Shown: piece after piece, positions 7,299-14,989 of the stretch
Layout of the letters: every line of letters begins with the position of its first letter
Position numbering within the stretch: position 1 is the first letter of the stretch
Made by a program: the position numbers and the translations under genes
The notes under the pieces: model-generated
What the model saw: only the letters and a program-made list of their open reading frames with translations
Told to the model about the DNA's origin: nothing
Database searches by the model: none
Origin: Lachnospiraceae bacterium
GTDB lineage: Bacteria > Bacillota > Clostridia > Lachnospirales > Lachnospiraceae
Length of the DNA stretch: 32,633 nucleotides
Assembly (NCBI GenBank): GCA_017513005.1
Contig: JAFWDM010000056.1
Coordinates: 1 to 32,633, forward strand
Direction: 5' to 3'

Positions 7299-8504
7299 AT
7301 GGCAGAAGCAGGAAAAATGGGCGCAAGTGTGACAGGACTGTCGGAAGCCCTTTTTTTGTGGTATGACGAAAACCGGCGGAGCCTGCCCTGGCGGGAGGAT
7401 CCGTCCCCCTACCATGTCTGGATCTCGGAGATCATGCTGCAGCAGACGAGGGTGGAGGCGGTGAAGGGATATTATGCCCGGTTTCTGGAGCGTTTTCCGG
7501 ATATCCCCTCCCTGGCACAGGCAGAGGAGGACGAGTGCCTTAAGCTCTGGGAGGGCCTTGGGTACTACAGCCGGGCCAGGAATCTGCAGAAGGCGGCAAG
7601 GCAGATCGTGGCGAAGTACGGGGGACAGATGCCCCGGACTGCAAAGGAACTGCAGAAGCTGTCCGGGATCGGTCCCTACACCGCTGCGGCGATCGCCTCC
7701 ATCTCCTTCGGGGAGAGGGTTCCTGCCGTGGACGGAAACCTCCTGCGTATCTTTGCCCGTCTGGCCCTGTATGAAAAAGACATCCGGACACCGGCGGCGG
7801 CAGCCGCCGCGCGGGAATACTTTCTGGAACGAATGCCCCGGTTCAGGACCGGTGATTTCAATCAAGCCCTGATGGATCTGGGCTCTGCTGTCTGCACTCC
7901 CGGAGAGCCGGCATGCAGCAGTTCGCAGAAAGAGCCGGCATATAGCACCACCGTCAGACGGCGGGAAGAGCCGGCGGGCGGCTGTTCGCAGAAAGAGCCG
8001 GCGGGCAGCCTCTGTCCTCTTGAATCTCTGTGCCGGGCTTTTCGGGAACAGCGCTGGGCAGATCTCCCCGTGATGCCGGTCAAAAAACCGCGCGGGATCC
8101 AAAAGCGCACGATCCTCGTGATCCGGGACGGGGACAGGGTCCTTTTGCAGAAGCGCCCCTCCCGCGGTCTTTTGGCGGGACTCTACGAATTTCCCGGGTA
8201 TGAAGGCTGGTTGAGCGGCGCAGAAGCCCTGGAAAAGGTCCGCACCCTCGGTCTTGTGCCCCTCAGCCTGCGCCCTCTGCCGGAGGCAAAGCATATCTTT
8301 ACCCACAGAGAGTGGCATATGCAGGGCTATGAGATCCGGGTGGAGAGCCTGCGTTTACCCCGGGAACGGGAAGAGACAGTAAAACCGGAAACAGGCGCTT
8401 TCTTTGCCTCCATCCGCCAGCTGCAGGAAAAATATGCTGTTCCGAGCGCTTTCGCCGCCTATATGCCCTGTGAAGCAGAAAATCCATGCGGCAGCCGACA
8501 GTGA
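7299..8504 (+). CDS. mutY: A/G-specific adenine glycosylase with an expanded iron-sulfur loop
   Basis: Base-excision repair enzyme that removes adenine mispaired with 8-oxoguanine. Domains: HhH-GPD glycosylase with the catalytic glutamate in SEIMLQQTRV (Glu44), the helix-hairpin-helix KLSGIGPYTAAAI, the catalytic Asp in VPAVDGNLLRI, a [4Fe-4S] cysteine cluster, and a C-terminal NUDIX-like 8-oxoG recognition domain (LQKRPSRGLLAGLYEFPG, HIFTHREWHM). The family cluster is C-X6-C-X2-C-X5-C. Here the first gap (TPGEPA) and last gap (PLESL) are normal, but the middle X2 is replaced by 32 residues containing one extra Cys, caused by in-frame DNA repeats (7904-7993). Whether the cluster still forms is unknown. 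The start is uncertain: 7299 has no clear ribosome site, and GTG 7200, ATG 7263 or ATG 7317 are alternatives. It lies alone between a hairpin and the glycosyltransferase promoter. Confidence 0.92.
   Translation: MAEAGKMGASVTGLSEALFLWYDENRRSLPWREDPSPYHVWISEIMLQQTRVEAVKGYYARFLERFPDIPSLAQAEEDECLKLWEGLGYYSRARNLQKAARQIVAKYGGQMPRTAKELQKLSGIGPYTAAAIASISFGERVPAVDGNLLRIFARLALYEKDIRTPAAAAAAREYFLERMPRFRTGDFNQALMDLGSAVCTPGEPACSSSQKEPAYSTTVRRREEPAGGCSQKEPAGSLCPLESLCRAFREQRWADLPVMPVKKPRGIQKRTILVIRDGDRVLLQKRPSRGLLAGLYEFPGYEGWLSGAEALEKVRTLGLVPLSLRPLPEAKHIFTHREWHMQGYEIRVESLRLPREREETVKPETGAFFASIRQLQEKYAVPSAFAAYMPCEAENPCGSRQ
7904..8002 (+). repeat. In-frame repeats inside mutY
   Basis: AGAGCCGGC occurs four times (7904, 7931, 7967 and 7994), giving spacings of 27, 36 and 27 bases. 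A 19-base stretch beginning GTTCGCAGAAAGAG is identical at 7921-7939 and 7984-8002, a 63-base period. The three inserted units total 90 bases, exactly the 30 extra residues in the cysteine cluster loop. All spacings are multiples of three, so the frame is kept. Confidence 0.8.
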
Positions 8505-8556
8505 TCCCCTTCACTGTTTTTCATTGAAGAGAGGAGCCGGAAGTTTTCCGGAATAT

Positions 8557-8585
8557 GATACAAATTCGATATTTTGTGGTACAAT
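8557..8585 (+). promoter_or_regulatory. Probable promoter of the family-2 glycosyltransferase gene
   Basis: TACAAT (8580-8585) is preceded by TGG, an extended -10, with a weak -35 (GATACA, 8557-8562) at a 17-base spacing. Just upstream is a short CCGGAA/TTCCGG hairpin (8537-8551), perhaps the end of the mutY transcript. Just downstream of the predicted start, TGTGTGCA is directly repeated (8594-8601 and 8609-8616), which could be an operator. Confidence 0.55.
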
Positions 8586-8642
8586 ATCTTATCTGTGTGC
8601 ACATACACTGTGTGCAATAATACGGATAGGAGAAGAGTAAAT

Positions 8643-9698
8643 ATGAAATTACTGACGATTGCCGTTCCCTGCTATAACTCGGAAGGCTATATGGAAAATT
8701 GTATAAAATCCCTTTTGATCGGCGGAAAAGAAGTGGAGATCCTCATCGTCGACGACGGCTCGTCCGACAGGACCGGAGAGATCGCGGACCGCCTGGAGGC
8801 AGAGCATCCCGGGATCATCCGGGCGATCCACCAGGTCAACAAGGGGCATGGCGGCGCCGTCAACACGGGAATCGCGAATGCCACAGGTCTTTATTTCAAA
8901 GTCGTGGACAGTGACGACAAGGTACGCCCCTCCGCCTATAAGAGCATACTGGATGTACTGCGCCGGTTCTCTATGGCCGCCGCAGAGACAGATACAGAGG
9001 CAGAGGAACCCCTGGATCTGCTTATTTCCAATTTCGTCTACAACAAGGAAGACCAGAACCGCCATACGGTCATGCAGTACAGGCACTGTCTGCCTGTGGG
9101 AAGAGTTTTTTCCTGGGATGAGGCGAAGCATTTCCCGGTCGGAAAATATATTCTGATGCACTCGGTCATTTTCCGGACGCAGATGCTGCGCGAGAGCGGC
9201 CTGCAGCTTCCGGAGCATACCTTCTATGTGGACAATATTTATGTCTTCAATCCCCTGCCCTATGTCCGCAGGATGTTCTATCTGGATGTGAATTTCTATT
9301 ATTACTTCATCGGGAGAGAGGACCAGTCTGTCCATGAGGATGTCATGATCAGCAGACTTGACCAGCAGGCGAGAGTGAACCGCATCATGATCGATCACTT
9401 TACAGATCCTGACTGCCAGGAAATGATCGGGCAGCACCGCCATCTGCGCCAGTACATGTTCAACTACCTGGAGATCATCACGACCGTCACTTCCGTGCTT
9501 GCCCTTAAGTCCGGCTCTGCAGAGCATCTGCAGCTGCGCGATGACATATGGGCATATCTGCGCGGAAAGGATGAAAAGCTCTGGAAAAAAATGCGCAGGC
9601 GGCCGCTCGGTATTGCCATGAATGTAAACGGGAAGGCCCCCCGGACTGCCGTTGTCTTCCTCTACAAGGTCGCCCAGAGGCTGTTCAGTTTTAATTAG
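8643..9698 (+). CDS. Glycosyltransferase family 2 protein
   Basis: Cytoplasmic-face sugar transferase of the GT-A fold, 351 residues. The N-terminal catalytic domain shows the family start LLTIAVPCYNSEGYMENCIKSLL, the nucleotide-sugar motif ILIVDDGSSDRTGEIADRL (about 36-54), KGHGGAVNTGIANA, and the metal-binding DSDD (about residue 90). The C-terminal half, with YYFIGREDQSV and basic residues at the end, has no transmembrane segment that I can see. The ATG at 8643 follows AGGAGA by nine bases; a longer reading from 8574 would cross the promoter region. The acceptor and donor sugars cannot be assigned. The next gene is a broken polyprenyl glycosylphosphotransferase, so a role in surface polysaccharide or glycolipid synthesis is likely. 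Confidence 0.88.
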   Translation: MKLLTIAVPCYNSEGYMENCIKSLLIGGKEVEILIVDDGSSDRTGEIADRLEAEHPGIIRAIHQVNKGHGGAVNTGIANATGLYFKVVDSDDKVRPSAYKSILDVLRRFSMAAAETDTEAEEPLDLLISNFVYNKEDQNRHTVMQYRHCLPVGRVFSWDEAKHFPVGKYILMHSVIFRTQMLRESGLQLPEHTFYVDNIYVFNPLPYVRRMFYLDVNFYYYFIGREDQSVHEDVMISRLDQQARVNRIMIDHFTDPDCQEMIGQHRHLRQYMFNYLEIITTVTSVLALKSGSAEHLQLRDDIWAYLRGKDEKLWKKMRRRPLGIAMNVNGKAPRTAVVFLYKVAQRLFSFN

Positions 9699-9787
9699 AA
9701 TCAGCAGCAGAAGAACCGCGAAAAATACCTCGAGGCTTCGGGCGGGGCCGTACTGTAACCTGACAACACATGCAGGGAAACAATCGT

Positions 9788-11246
9788 ATGTATAAAAAAG
9801 AGAAAAAAGGCTGGCTCAAGCATCTGGATTTTCTGGTCCTGGACCTGATCGTCTTCCAGCTCTGCTATATTGCCAGTTACTGGATCCTGCGGGGGATCTC
9901 CAACCCCTACCGGATCGTTCTGTATCGCTATCAGGCGATCGTATATATAATCTGCCAGCTGATCGTCGTGCTCTTTTCCGAGAGCTACAAAAACATCCTG
10001 CGGCGGGGACCTGTGGCGGAACTGATCAGTACCTTCCGGTACGTGGCATCCGTAGAGCTTCTGAATCTGGTCTACCTCTTTTCGGTCCACCAGATCTACA
10101 TGATCTCCCGTCTGCTGACCGGTATCACGGCCGTGATGTTTTTCTTTGCCTCCTTCCTGGTCAGGCAGGCCAATAAAAAACGGGTGCTCAATACCCGCAA
10201 GGATCTGAAGGGGCAGCGGTCCCTGATGGTCATCACGGCAAGCTTCCTGATGGACGAGGTGATCGAAAACCTCTCGGACAATTCCTTTCACGACTACTTC
10301 ATCTCCGGGATCATCCTGATGGACCAGGCTTCCTCGGATATCAGGGAGAAAAACGGGATCCCGGTCCTGGGGCGGGGGGAAAATATCCTCTTTTATATCG
10401 GACGAAACTGGGTGGACGAGGTCTTTCTCTACCAGCCGGACAACCTTCCCTATCCCATTGAACTGGTGGACAGTCTTCTGGGCATGGGGATCACGGTCCA
10501 TTACTGCATCTCCGCCCTCAACGAGAGCCGCTGGGGCACGCAGGAGGTGGAAAAAGATCGGCAATTACAAGGTGCTGACCAACAGCCTGCGGATCGTCTC
10601 GATCCGGGAGCTGGCCTTCAAACGTGCCATGGACATCGCCGGCGGGGTCGTGGGATGCATCCTCACGGGTGTCATCTTCGTATTTATCGCCCCGATGATC
10701 TACATCAAGTCTCCGGGTCCGATCTTTTTCTCGCAGGTGCGCATCGGCAAAAACGGCAAGCAGTTCCGCATGTATAAATTCCGCAGCATGTATATGGATG
10801 CGGAAGAGCGCAAAAAAGCCCTCATGGAGCAGAACAAGATCCAGGACGGTATGATGTTCAAGATGGACGATGACCCCCGCATCATCGGGAGTGAAAAGAA
10901 GGACAAAAAGGGAAGGCCCGCCGGAATCGGCAACTTCATCCGCCGGACATCCCTGGATGAATTCCCCCAGTTCTGGAATGTCCTGAAGGGGGAGATGAGC
11001 CTGGTCGGGACACGCCCGCCGACCCTGGACGAGTGGGAAAAATATGATCTTCACCACCGTGTGCGCATGAGCATCAAGCCCGGGATCACAGGGCTCTGGC
11101 AGATCAGCGGCCGCAGCGAGATCACGGACTTCGAGGAGGTCGTCCGTCTGGACCGCGAGTATATCCAGAACTGGAGCCCGGAGCTGGATTTTCAGATCCT
11201 GCTCAAGACTGTGTCCGTCGTACTGAAATCGGAAGGCGCAGAGTAA
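9788..11246 (+). pseudogene. Polyprenyl glycosylphosphotransferase (sugar transferase), split by a +1 frameshift
   Basis: Undecaprenyl-phosphate sugar-phosphate transferase that normally starts surface-polysaccharide assembly. The N-terminal part reads from the ATG at 9788 (AGGGA nine bases upstream) with four hydrophobic segments (about residues 12-32, 48-66, 82-100, 108-124) and a Rossmann-like middle domain, as in exopolysaccharide glycosylphosphotransferases. At 10551-10555 a run of five A follows GTGG. The frame that continues the family sequence (KIGNYKVLTNSLRIVSIREL) is shifted by one base, as if one A had been added. The rest carries the C-terminal bacterial sugar transferase domain intact: RAMDIAGGVVG, a membrane segment, KSPGPIFFSQVRIGKNGK, KFRSMYMDAE, RRTSLDEFPQFWNVLKGEMSLVGTRP and KPGITGLWQISGR. 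As written, the first frame runs to a stop at 10777 and loses the catalytic domain. Repaired length would be about 485 residues, normal for the family. It may be a true mutation, phase variation or a sequence error. Confidence 0.85.
10548..10557 (+). other. Frameshift point in the sugar transferase gene
   Basis: The homopolymer of five A at 10551-10555 marks the change from the N-terminal frame (GAA AAA GAT) to the C-terminal frame (AAG ATC GGC). Deleting one A restores a continuous family-like protein. The required recoding is +1 (or -2), not the common -1 slippage. Confidence 0.8.
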
Positions 11247-11275
11247 AACGCGCAGCAGCAGTAAAACGCGCAGAG
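11241..11275 (+). repeat. Short direct repeat at the end of the sugar transferase gene
   Basis: AGTAAAACGCGCAG occurs twice, 18 bases apart, separated by CAGC. The first copy covers the stop codon TAA at 11244-11246. It has no recognised function. Confidence 0.6.
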
Positions 11276-11354
11276 CAGTCATGGCGCGGTCATGACGCAG
11301 AAAAGTCAACAGCACAGCGCAAGGCAAACAGTACAGAGAAAAAGAGTAAAAAAT

Positions 11355-11396
11355 ACCCGGGGTTCAGCAAAAGCTGAACACCCGGGTGTTTTTTTT
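11355..11396. terminator. Strong bidirectional intrinsic terminator
   Basis: ACCCGGG and GTTCAGC (11355-11368) pair with GCTGAAC and CCCGGGT (11373-11387) around an AAAA loop with one bulged A. Eight T follow at 11389-11396. An A-rich run on the left gives a T-rich tail on the opposite strand, so it can also stop the convergent minus-strand ptb-like gene ending at 11438. Confidence 0.92.
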
Positions 11397-11437
11397 CGTT
11401 ATGGCATCAAACGTCTGATGCGCGCCCGCATCAAGCG

Positions 11438-12409
11438 TCAGCCAAAGTATCTGTCGCGGATCGGGGAAGCGTTCATGGCAGCGCAGGCAGCCAGGGAGAG
11501 ATAGGACTCCTCCGGGGTCTCACTGCGGCCGGTGATGGCGATCGGGATGTTGGCGCCGATGATGATACCGCAGTTGTGGGAGCCGGTGCTGGCCTGCAGG
11601 ACCTTGACGATCAGGTTGCCGTTCATCAGGTTCTGGACCACGACGCCGTCGAATTCACCGCAGGCGGGGTTGTCAAAGCCTTTGAGACGGGCAGCTTCCT
11701 TGTCGACGATAAGGTCCCAGGTGATCGGGCCCACCAGGTTGCAGGGGGCGATCGGAGAATCCTTGTGATCGTTGATGATGGTCTGTGCCTCAACCGTGTC
11801 CTTCATGTGGAAGGCGGGCTTCTCGATCAGGGAGAGAAGCGCGATGTTGGGGTTCTTGACGCCGAACACGTGGAGGGCGTCGGTCATGTTGCGGACGACC
11901 TGCTTGCGCTGCTCGATGGAGGGATGGACCAGAAGAGTGACATCCGACAGAGCGAGGAGCTTGTGGTAGGTCGGGATCTTCAGCATGACGATATGGGTCA
12001 GGATCCTGCCGGGACGGACCAGGTGGTTGGTCTTGTGCAGGACAGGGAGCAGGAAGTCTCTGGTCTGGGTATTGCCGCGCATGAGCATATCCGCGTTGCC
12101 GGATTTGATCATGTCGATGGAGTACTGGACCTTGTTCGTATCGTTGTCGAGCGGGTGAATATCGTACTTGCGGTCTGTTGCCCCGATCCTCTCCAGGACC
12201 TCGTTGATCTTCTTGTAGCTGCCGACGAGGATAGGCTCGACAAAGCCGTCCTCCTGCGCCATAAAGACGCCCTTGAGGATGTTCTCTGCATCTGCGGCCG
12301 CGATCGCGACGCGGATGGGCTTGCCGACGGTTCTCTCCTTTGCCTTGTCGACAAGGATCTTGAACTCGGGTGTGGTATCCAGGATGTGGTCTAAAGTCGT
12401 ACTACTCAT
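11438..12409 (-). CDS. Phosphate acyltransferase, phosphate butyryltransferase-like
   Basis: A 323-residue member of the PTA/PTB family, which exchanges acyl-CoA and phosphate to give an acyl phosphate. Features include the N-terminal IRVAIAAADAENILKGVFMAQEDGFVEPILVGS, the central GNADMLMRGNTQTRDFLLPVL and ILTHIVMLKIP, and the C-terminal GIIIGANIPIAITGRSETPEESYLSLAACA, which corresponds to the Ptb glycine-rich acyl-phosphate site. Length and pattern fit Ptb better than the longer acetate-type Pta. The partner kinase (buk) is not in the window. The ATG at 12409 has GGAG twelve bases upstream on the minus strand; an ATG at 12427 has no ribosome site. It follows hppA on the same strand, separated by a foldable element (12433-12497). 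Coupling to pyrophosphate or phosphate handling is only a guess; substrate chain length cannot be read. Confidence 0.82.
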   Translation of the reverse strand: MSSTTLDHILDTTPEFKILVDKAKERTVGKPIRVAIAAADAENILKGVFMAQEDGFVEPILVGSYKKINEVLERIGATDRKYDIHPLDNDTNKVQYSIDMIKSGNADMLMRGNTQTRDFLLPVLHKTNHLVRPGRILTHIVMLKIPTYHKLLALSDVTLLVHPSIEQRKQVVRNMTDALHVFGVKNPNIALLSLIEKPAFHMKDTVEAQTIINDHKDSPIAPCNLVGPITWDLIVDKEAARLKGFDNPACGEFDGVVVQNLMNGNLIVKVLQASTGSHNCGIIIGANIPIAITGRSETPEESYLSLAACAAMNASPIRDRYFG

Positions 12410-12432
12410 AATATTATCTATCTCCATTTCTA

Positions 12433-12497
12433 TGGAACTGTCACGGAGCCGGATGTGCGCAGAGCACAGAGCCTGTATGCAGGCCGTGACAGTTCCA
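12433..12497 (-). ncRNA. Structured element between hppA and the ptb-like gene
   Basis: A perfect 14-bp inverted repeat (12433-12446 with 12484-12497) encloses 37 bases that fold into two further hairpins: GTGC/GCAC (about 12455-12467) and CCTG (12472-12475) with CAGG (12480-12483). The whole predicts a three-way junction in the minus-strand transcript, ending just upstream of the ptb-like ribosome site. It has no T-run, so it is not a simple terminator. It belongs to no class I recognise. Confidence 0.55.
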
Positions 12498-12535
12498 GAG
12501 CTGTTGCATTTACATCACAACGTCTAAGCGCATCT

Positions 12536-14524
12536 TCAGAAGAGTCCGCCGAACTGCAGGAACAGAGGAGCGAAGACCAGTGCGACGACAGTCATGAGCT
12601 TGATCAGGATGTTGATCGAAGGGCCGGAGGTATCCTTGAAGGGATCGCCTACGGTATCGCCGACGACGGTCGCGTGGTGGGTATCGCTGCCCTTGCCGCC
12701 GTGGTGGCCTTCCTCGACGTACTTCTTTGCGTTGTCCCATGCGCCGCCGGCGTTGGACATGAAGATTGCCAGCATGACGCCGGTCACAAGAGCGCCGGCC
12801 AGCAGTCCGCCGAGGGCGGTGGGGCCGAGGACGATGCCGACGAAGAGAGGAGCAATAACTGCCATGATGCCGGGAACCAGCATCTCGTGCAGAGCTGCCT
12901 GGGTGGAGATAGCTACGCAGGTCGTGTAGTCAGGATTGCCGGTTCCCTCGAGGATGCCGGGGATCGTGCGGAACTGACGGCGGACTTCTTCGATCATCTT
13001 ATAGGCTGCCTTGGAAACGGAGTCCATGGTCAGTGCGGAGAAGAGGAAGGGAAGCATGCCGCCCAGCATGAGCCCGACGATGACCTTGTAATCGAGCAGG
13101 TCGATGCCAGCCTCAAAGAGGTTGACTGCCTGTGCGTAGGAGACGAAAAGTGCCAGCTCGGTGAGCGCTGCGGAACCGATGGCAAAGCCCTTACCCATCG
13201 CTGCGGTGGTATTGCCGACAGCATCGAGGCGGTCCGTGATCTTGCGGACGCCGCTGGGCAGATGGGACATCTCGGCGATACCGCCGGCGTTGTCGGCGAT
13301 GGGGCCGTAGGCATCGACCGCGACCGTGATACCGGTCGTGGAGAGCATGCCGACTGCTGCCAGCGCGATGCCGTAGAGGCCGCAGGAGAGATAAGCCCCG
13401 ATGATGCCGATGCAGATCAGGATGATCGGGATGGCAGTGGACTGCATGCCGACCGCGATACCGCTGATGACAGTGGTCGCGGGGCCGGTCTCGGACTGCT
13501 GCGCGATCTTCTTGACAAAACGATAGTCACCGGAAGTGTAGATCTCGGTCACGACACCGATGATCAGACCGACCACCAGGCCGAAGATGATGGAGAAGGC
13601 CTCGCGCATGGAGCCGAAGAAATACCAGCTCAGGGCGAGGGAACCGATGATGACGATGACAGCGGCAGAGTAGCTGCCTGCCTTCAGGGCCTTGTGAGGG
13701 TTGGAATTCTCATCGCCTCTGACAAAGAAGCAGCCCAGGATGGAAGCACCGATGCCCAGTGCCGCGATCAGCAGCGGATAGACCGCGCCGCTGACTGCAT
13801 GGTAGACGACGCCGAGCGTGACGGCGGAGACGATGGAACCGACATAGGACTCGAAGAGGTCCGCGCCCATGCCCGCGACGTCGCCGACGTTGTCGCCGAC
13901 GTTATCTGCGATAACAGCAGGGTTACGGGGATCGTCCTCGGGAATACCGGCTTCGACTTTACCGACCAGGTCGGCGCCTACGTCAGCCGCCTTGGTGTAG
14001 ATACCGCCGCCGACACGGGCGAACAGGGCGATCGAGGAGGCACCCAGCGAGAAGCCGGAGAGGATATCGGGATTTTTTGTTACATAATAGATCAGGCCTG
14101 CGCCTACCAGACCGAAGCCCACGACGCTCATACCCATGACCGCACCGCCGGAGAAGGCGACGGACAGGGCGGCGTTCATGCCGTGGTCCTTGGCGGCCGC
14201 TGCCGTGCGGACGTTGGCTCTTGTGGCGACGTTCATGCCGATGAAACCGGCCGCGGTGGAGAAAATGGCACCGACGAGGAAGCTGTAGGCTGTCAGCCAG
14301 CTGATCCCCACGCCGATCAGGACGAAAAGGATCGCGACGAAGAAGACCAGGATCTTGTACTCGGCCATCAGGAAGGCGCGGGCGCCCTCATGAATGTATT
14401 CCGAGATCTCGATCATGCGGTCAGTGCCGGAATCCTGGCGGTTGACCTTCTGGATCAGGAAAAAGGCGAACAGCAGTGCCAGCACACCAAAGACGGGTGC
14501 AAGAATGATGATCTGAACCCCCAA
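12536..14524 (-). CDS. hppA: Membrane-bound ion-pumping pyrophosphatase (K+-dependent, probably Na+-type)
   Basis: Integral membrane pyrophosphatase of 662 residues with about 16 transmembrane segments; it hydrolyses pyrophosphate and pumps Na+ and/or H+ outward. Catalytic signatures are present: [40 protein letters not shown], and near the C-terminus [13 protein letters not shown] and [24 protein letters not shown] carries Ala where K+-independent enzymes have Lys, so it should need K+. ADLFESY has Glu at the site equivalent to Thermotoga maritima Glu246, as in Na+-transporting members; this is alignment from memory. The start is TTG at 14524 with GAGG seven bases upstream on the minus strand; an ATG five bases earlier is out of frame. 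It is followed by the ptb-like gene. It could recycle energy from the pyrophosphate made by biosynthesis. Confidence 0.95.
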   Translation of the reverse strand: MGVQIIILAPVFGVLALLFAFFLIQKVNRQDSGTDRMIEISEYIHEGARAFLMAEYKILVFFVAILFVLIGVGISWLTAYSFLVGAIFSTAAGFIGMNVATRANVRTAAAAKDHGMNAALSVAFSGGAVMGMSVVGFGLVGAGLIYYVTKNPDILSGFSLGASSIALFARVGGGIYTKAADVGADLVGKVEAGIPEDDPRNPAVIADNVGDNVGDVAGMGADLFESYVGSIVSAVTLGVVYHAVSGAVYPLLIAALGIGASILGCFFVRGDENSNPHKALKAGSYSAAVIVIIGSLALSWYFFGSMREAFSIIFGLVVGLIIGVVTEIYTSGDYRFVKKIAQQSETGPATTVISGIAVGMQSTAIPIILICIGIIGAYLSCGLYGIALAAVGMLSTTGITVAVDAYGPIADNAGGIAEMSHLPSGVRKITDRLDAVGNTTAAMGKGFAIGSAALTELALFVSYAQAVNLFEAGIDLLDYKVIVGLMLGGMLPFLFSALTMDSVSKAAYKMIEEVRRQFRTIPGILEGTGNPDYTTCVAISTQAALHEMLVPGIMAVIAPLFVGIVLGPTALGGLLAGALVTGVMLAIFMSNAGGAWDNAKKYVEEGHHGGKGSDTHHATVVGDTVGDPFKDTSGPSINILIKLMTVVALVFAPLFLQFGGLF

Positions 14525-14989
14525 AACATTACCTCACTTTCTTTTGCAAAACAGTTTACGATTACAATACTCCCACAGAAGATCCTGCGAAAAGAGTCCT
14601 GCAAAGCGTGCGGAAAAACCGGTTTGAATGCTGTTGAAACCGCAAAAAGAAAGGCTTTCCGGGCCATTCACAGAATTGATTTCGCAAAGACACTGTATAC
14701 CGTTAATTTTACCATGTATGCCGCACAATTTCTGTACTTTTTTTAAAGCTATGTTATAATGTGCAGGAATTGAATTCCATCCTGCATCAATCTTCTGGTA
14801 TGATGATTCCGGACGGCACTGCGGCTGTCGGGATCCGGCCGGAACGGATCCTGAAACAGAGGGCGGATGTCGGTCTTTCAGGGATCTTTTGACAGGGACA
14901 CCACCACAAAAAACTGTGCGGGAATGCCCCGGGATGTGAAGAATATCCCGGAGCAGGGGAACAGTTTCAAGACCACCAAGGAGGAGAGA
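14525..14989. promoter_or_regulatory. Divergent control region between hppA and purL
   Basis: The rightward half holds the purL promoter and a leader of about 220 bases. The leader starts with a TGCAGGA/TCCTGCA hairpin (14762-14768 with 14780-14786) and has GC-rich pairing around 14806-14845. I saw no purine, PRPP or ppGpp aptamer and no PurR box. The leftward half must contain the hppA promoter, but no convincing -35/-10 pair was found. Nothing in it looks coding. Confidence 0.5.
14732..14760 (+). promoter_or_regulatory. Extended -10 promoter of purL
   Basis: A perfect TATAAT (14755-14760) is preceded by TGT, an extended -10. The -35 is weak (TGTACT, 14732-14737) at a 17-base spacing. The transcript would begin near 14767, at the hairpin of the leader. 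Confidence 0.7.

Noticed and set aside
10548-10557. Programmed -1 ribosomal frameshift in the sugar transferase gene
   Set aside because: The frame change needed is +1 or -2, the heptamer is not a classic slippery site, and no downstream stimulatory hairpin was apparent.
12455-14746. A very long plus-strand open frame opposite hppA, and similar long frames opposite the RND gene and glmM
   Set aside because: They are mirror frames of GC-rich genes: composition is dominated by Asp, Arg, Gly and His, there are no domains and no ribosome sites, while the opposite strand encodes clear families.
14761-14989. Purine, PRPP or ppGpp riboswitch in the purL leader
   Set aside because: A long leader and hairpins exist, but I could not find the conserved core of any of these classes.
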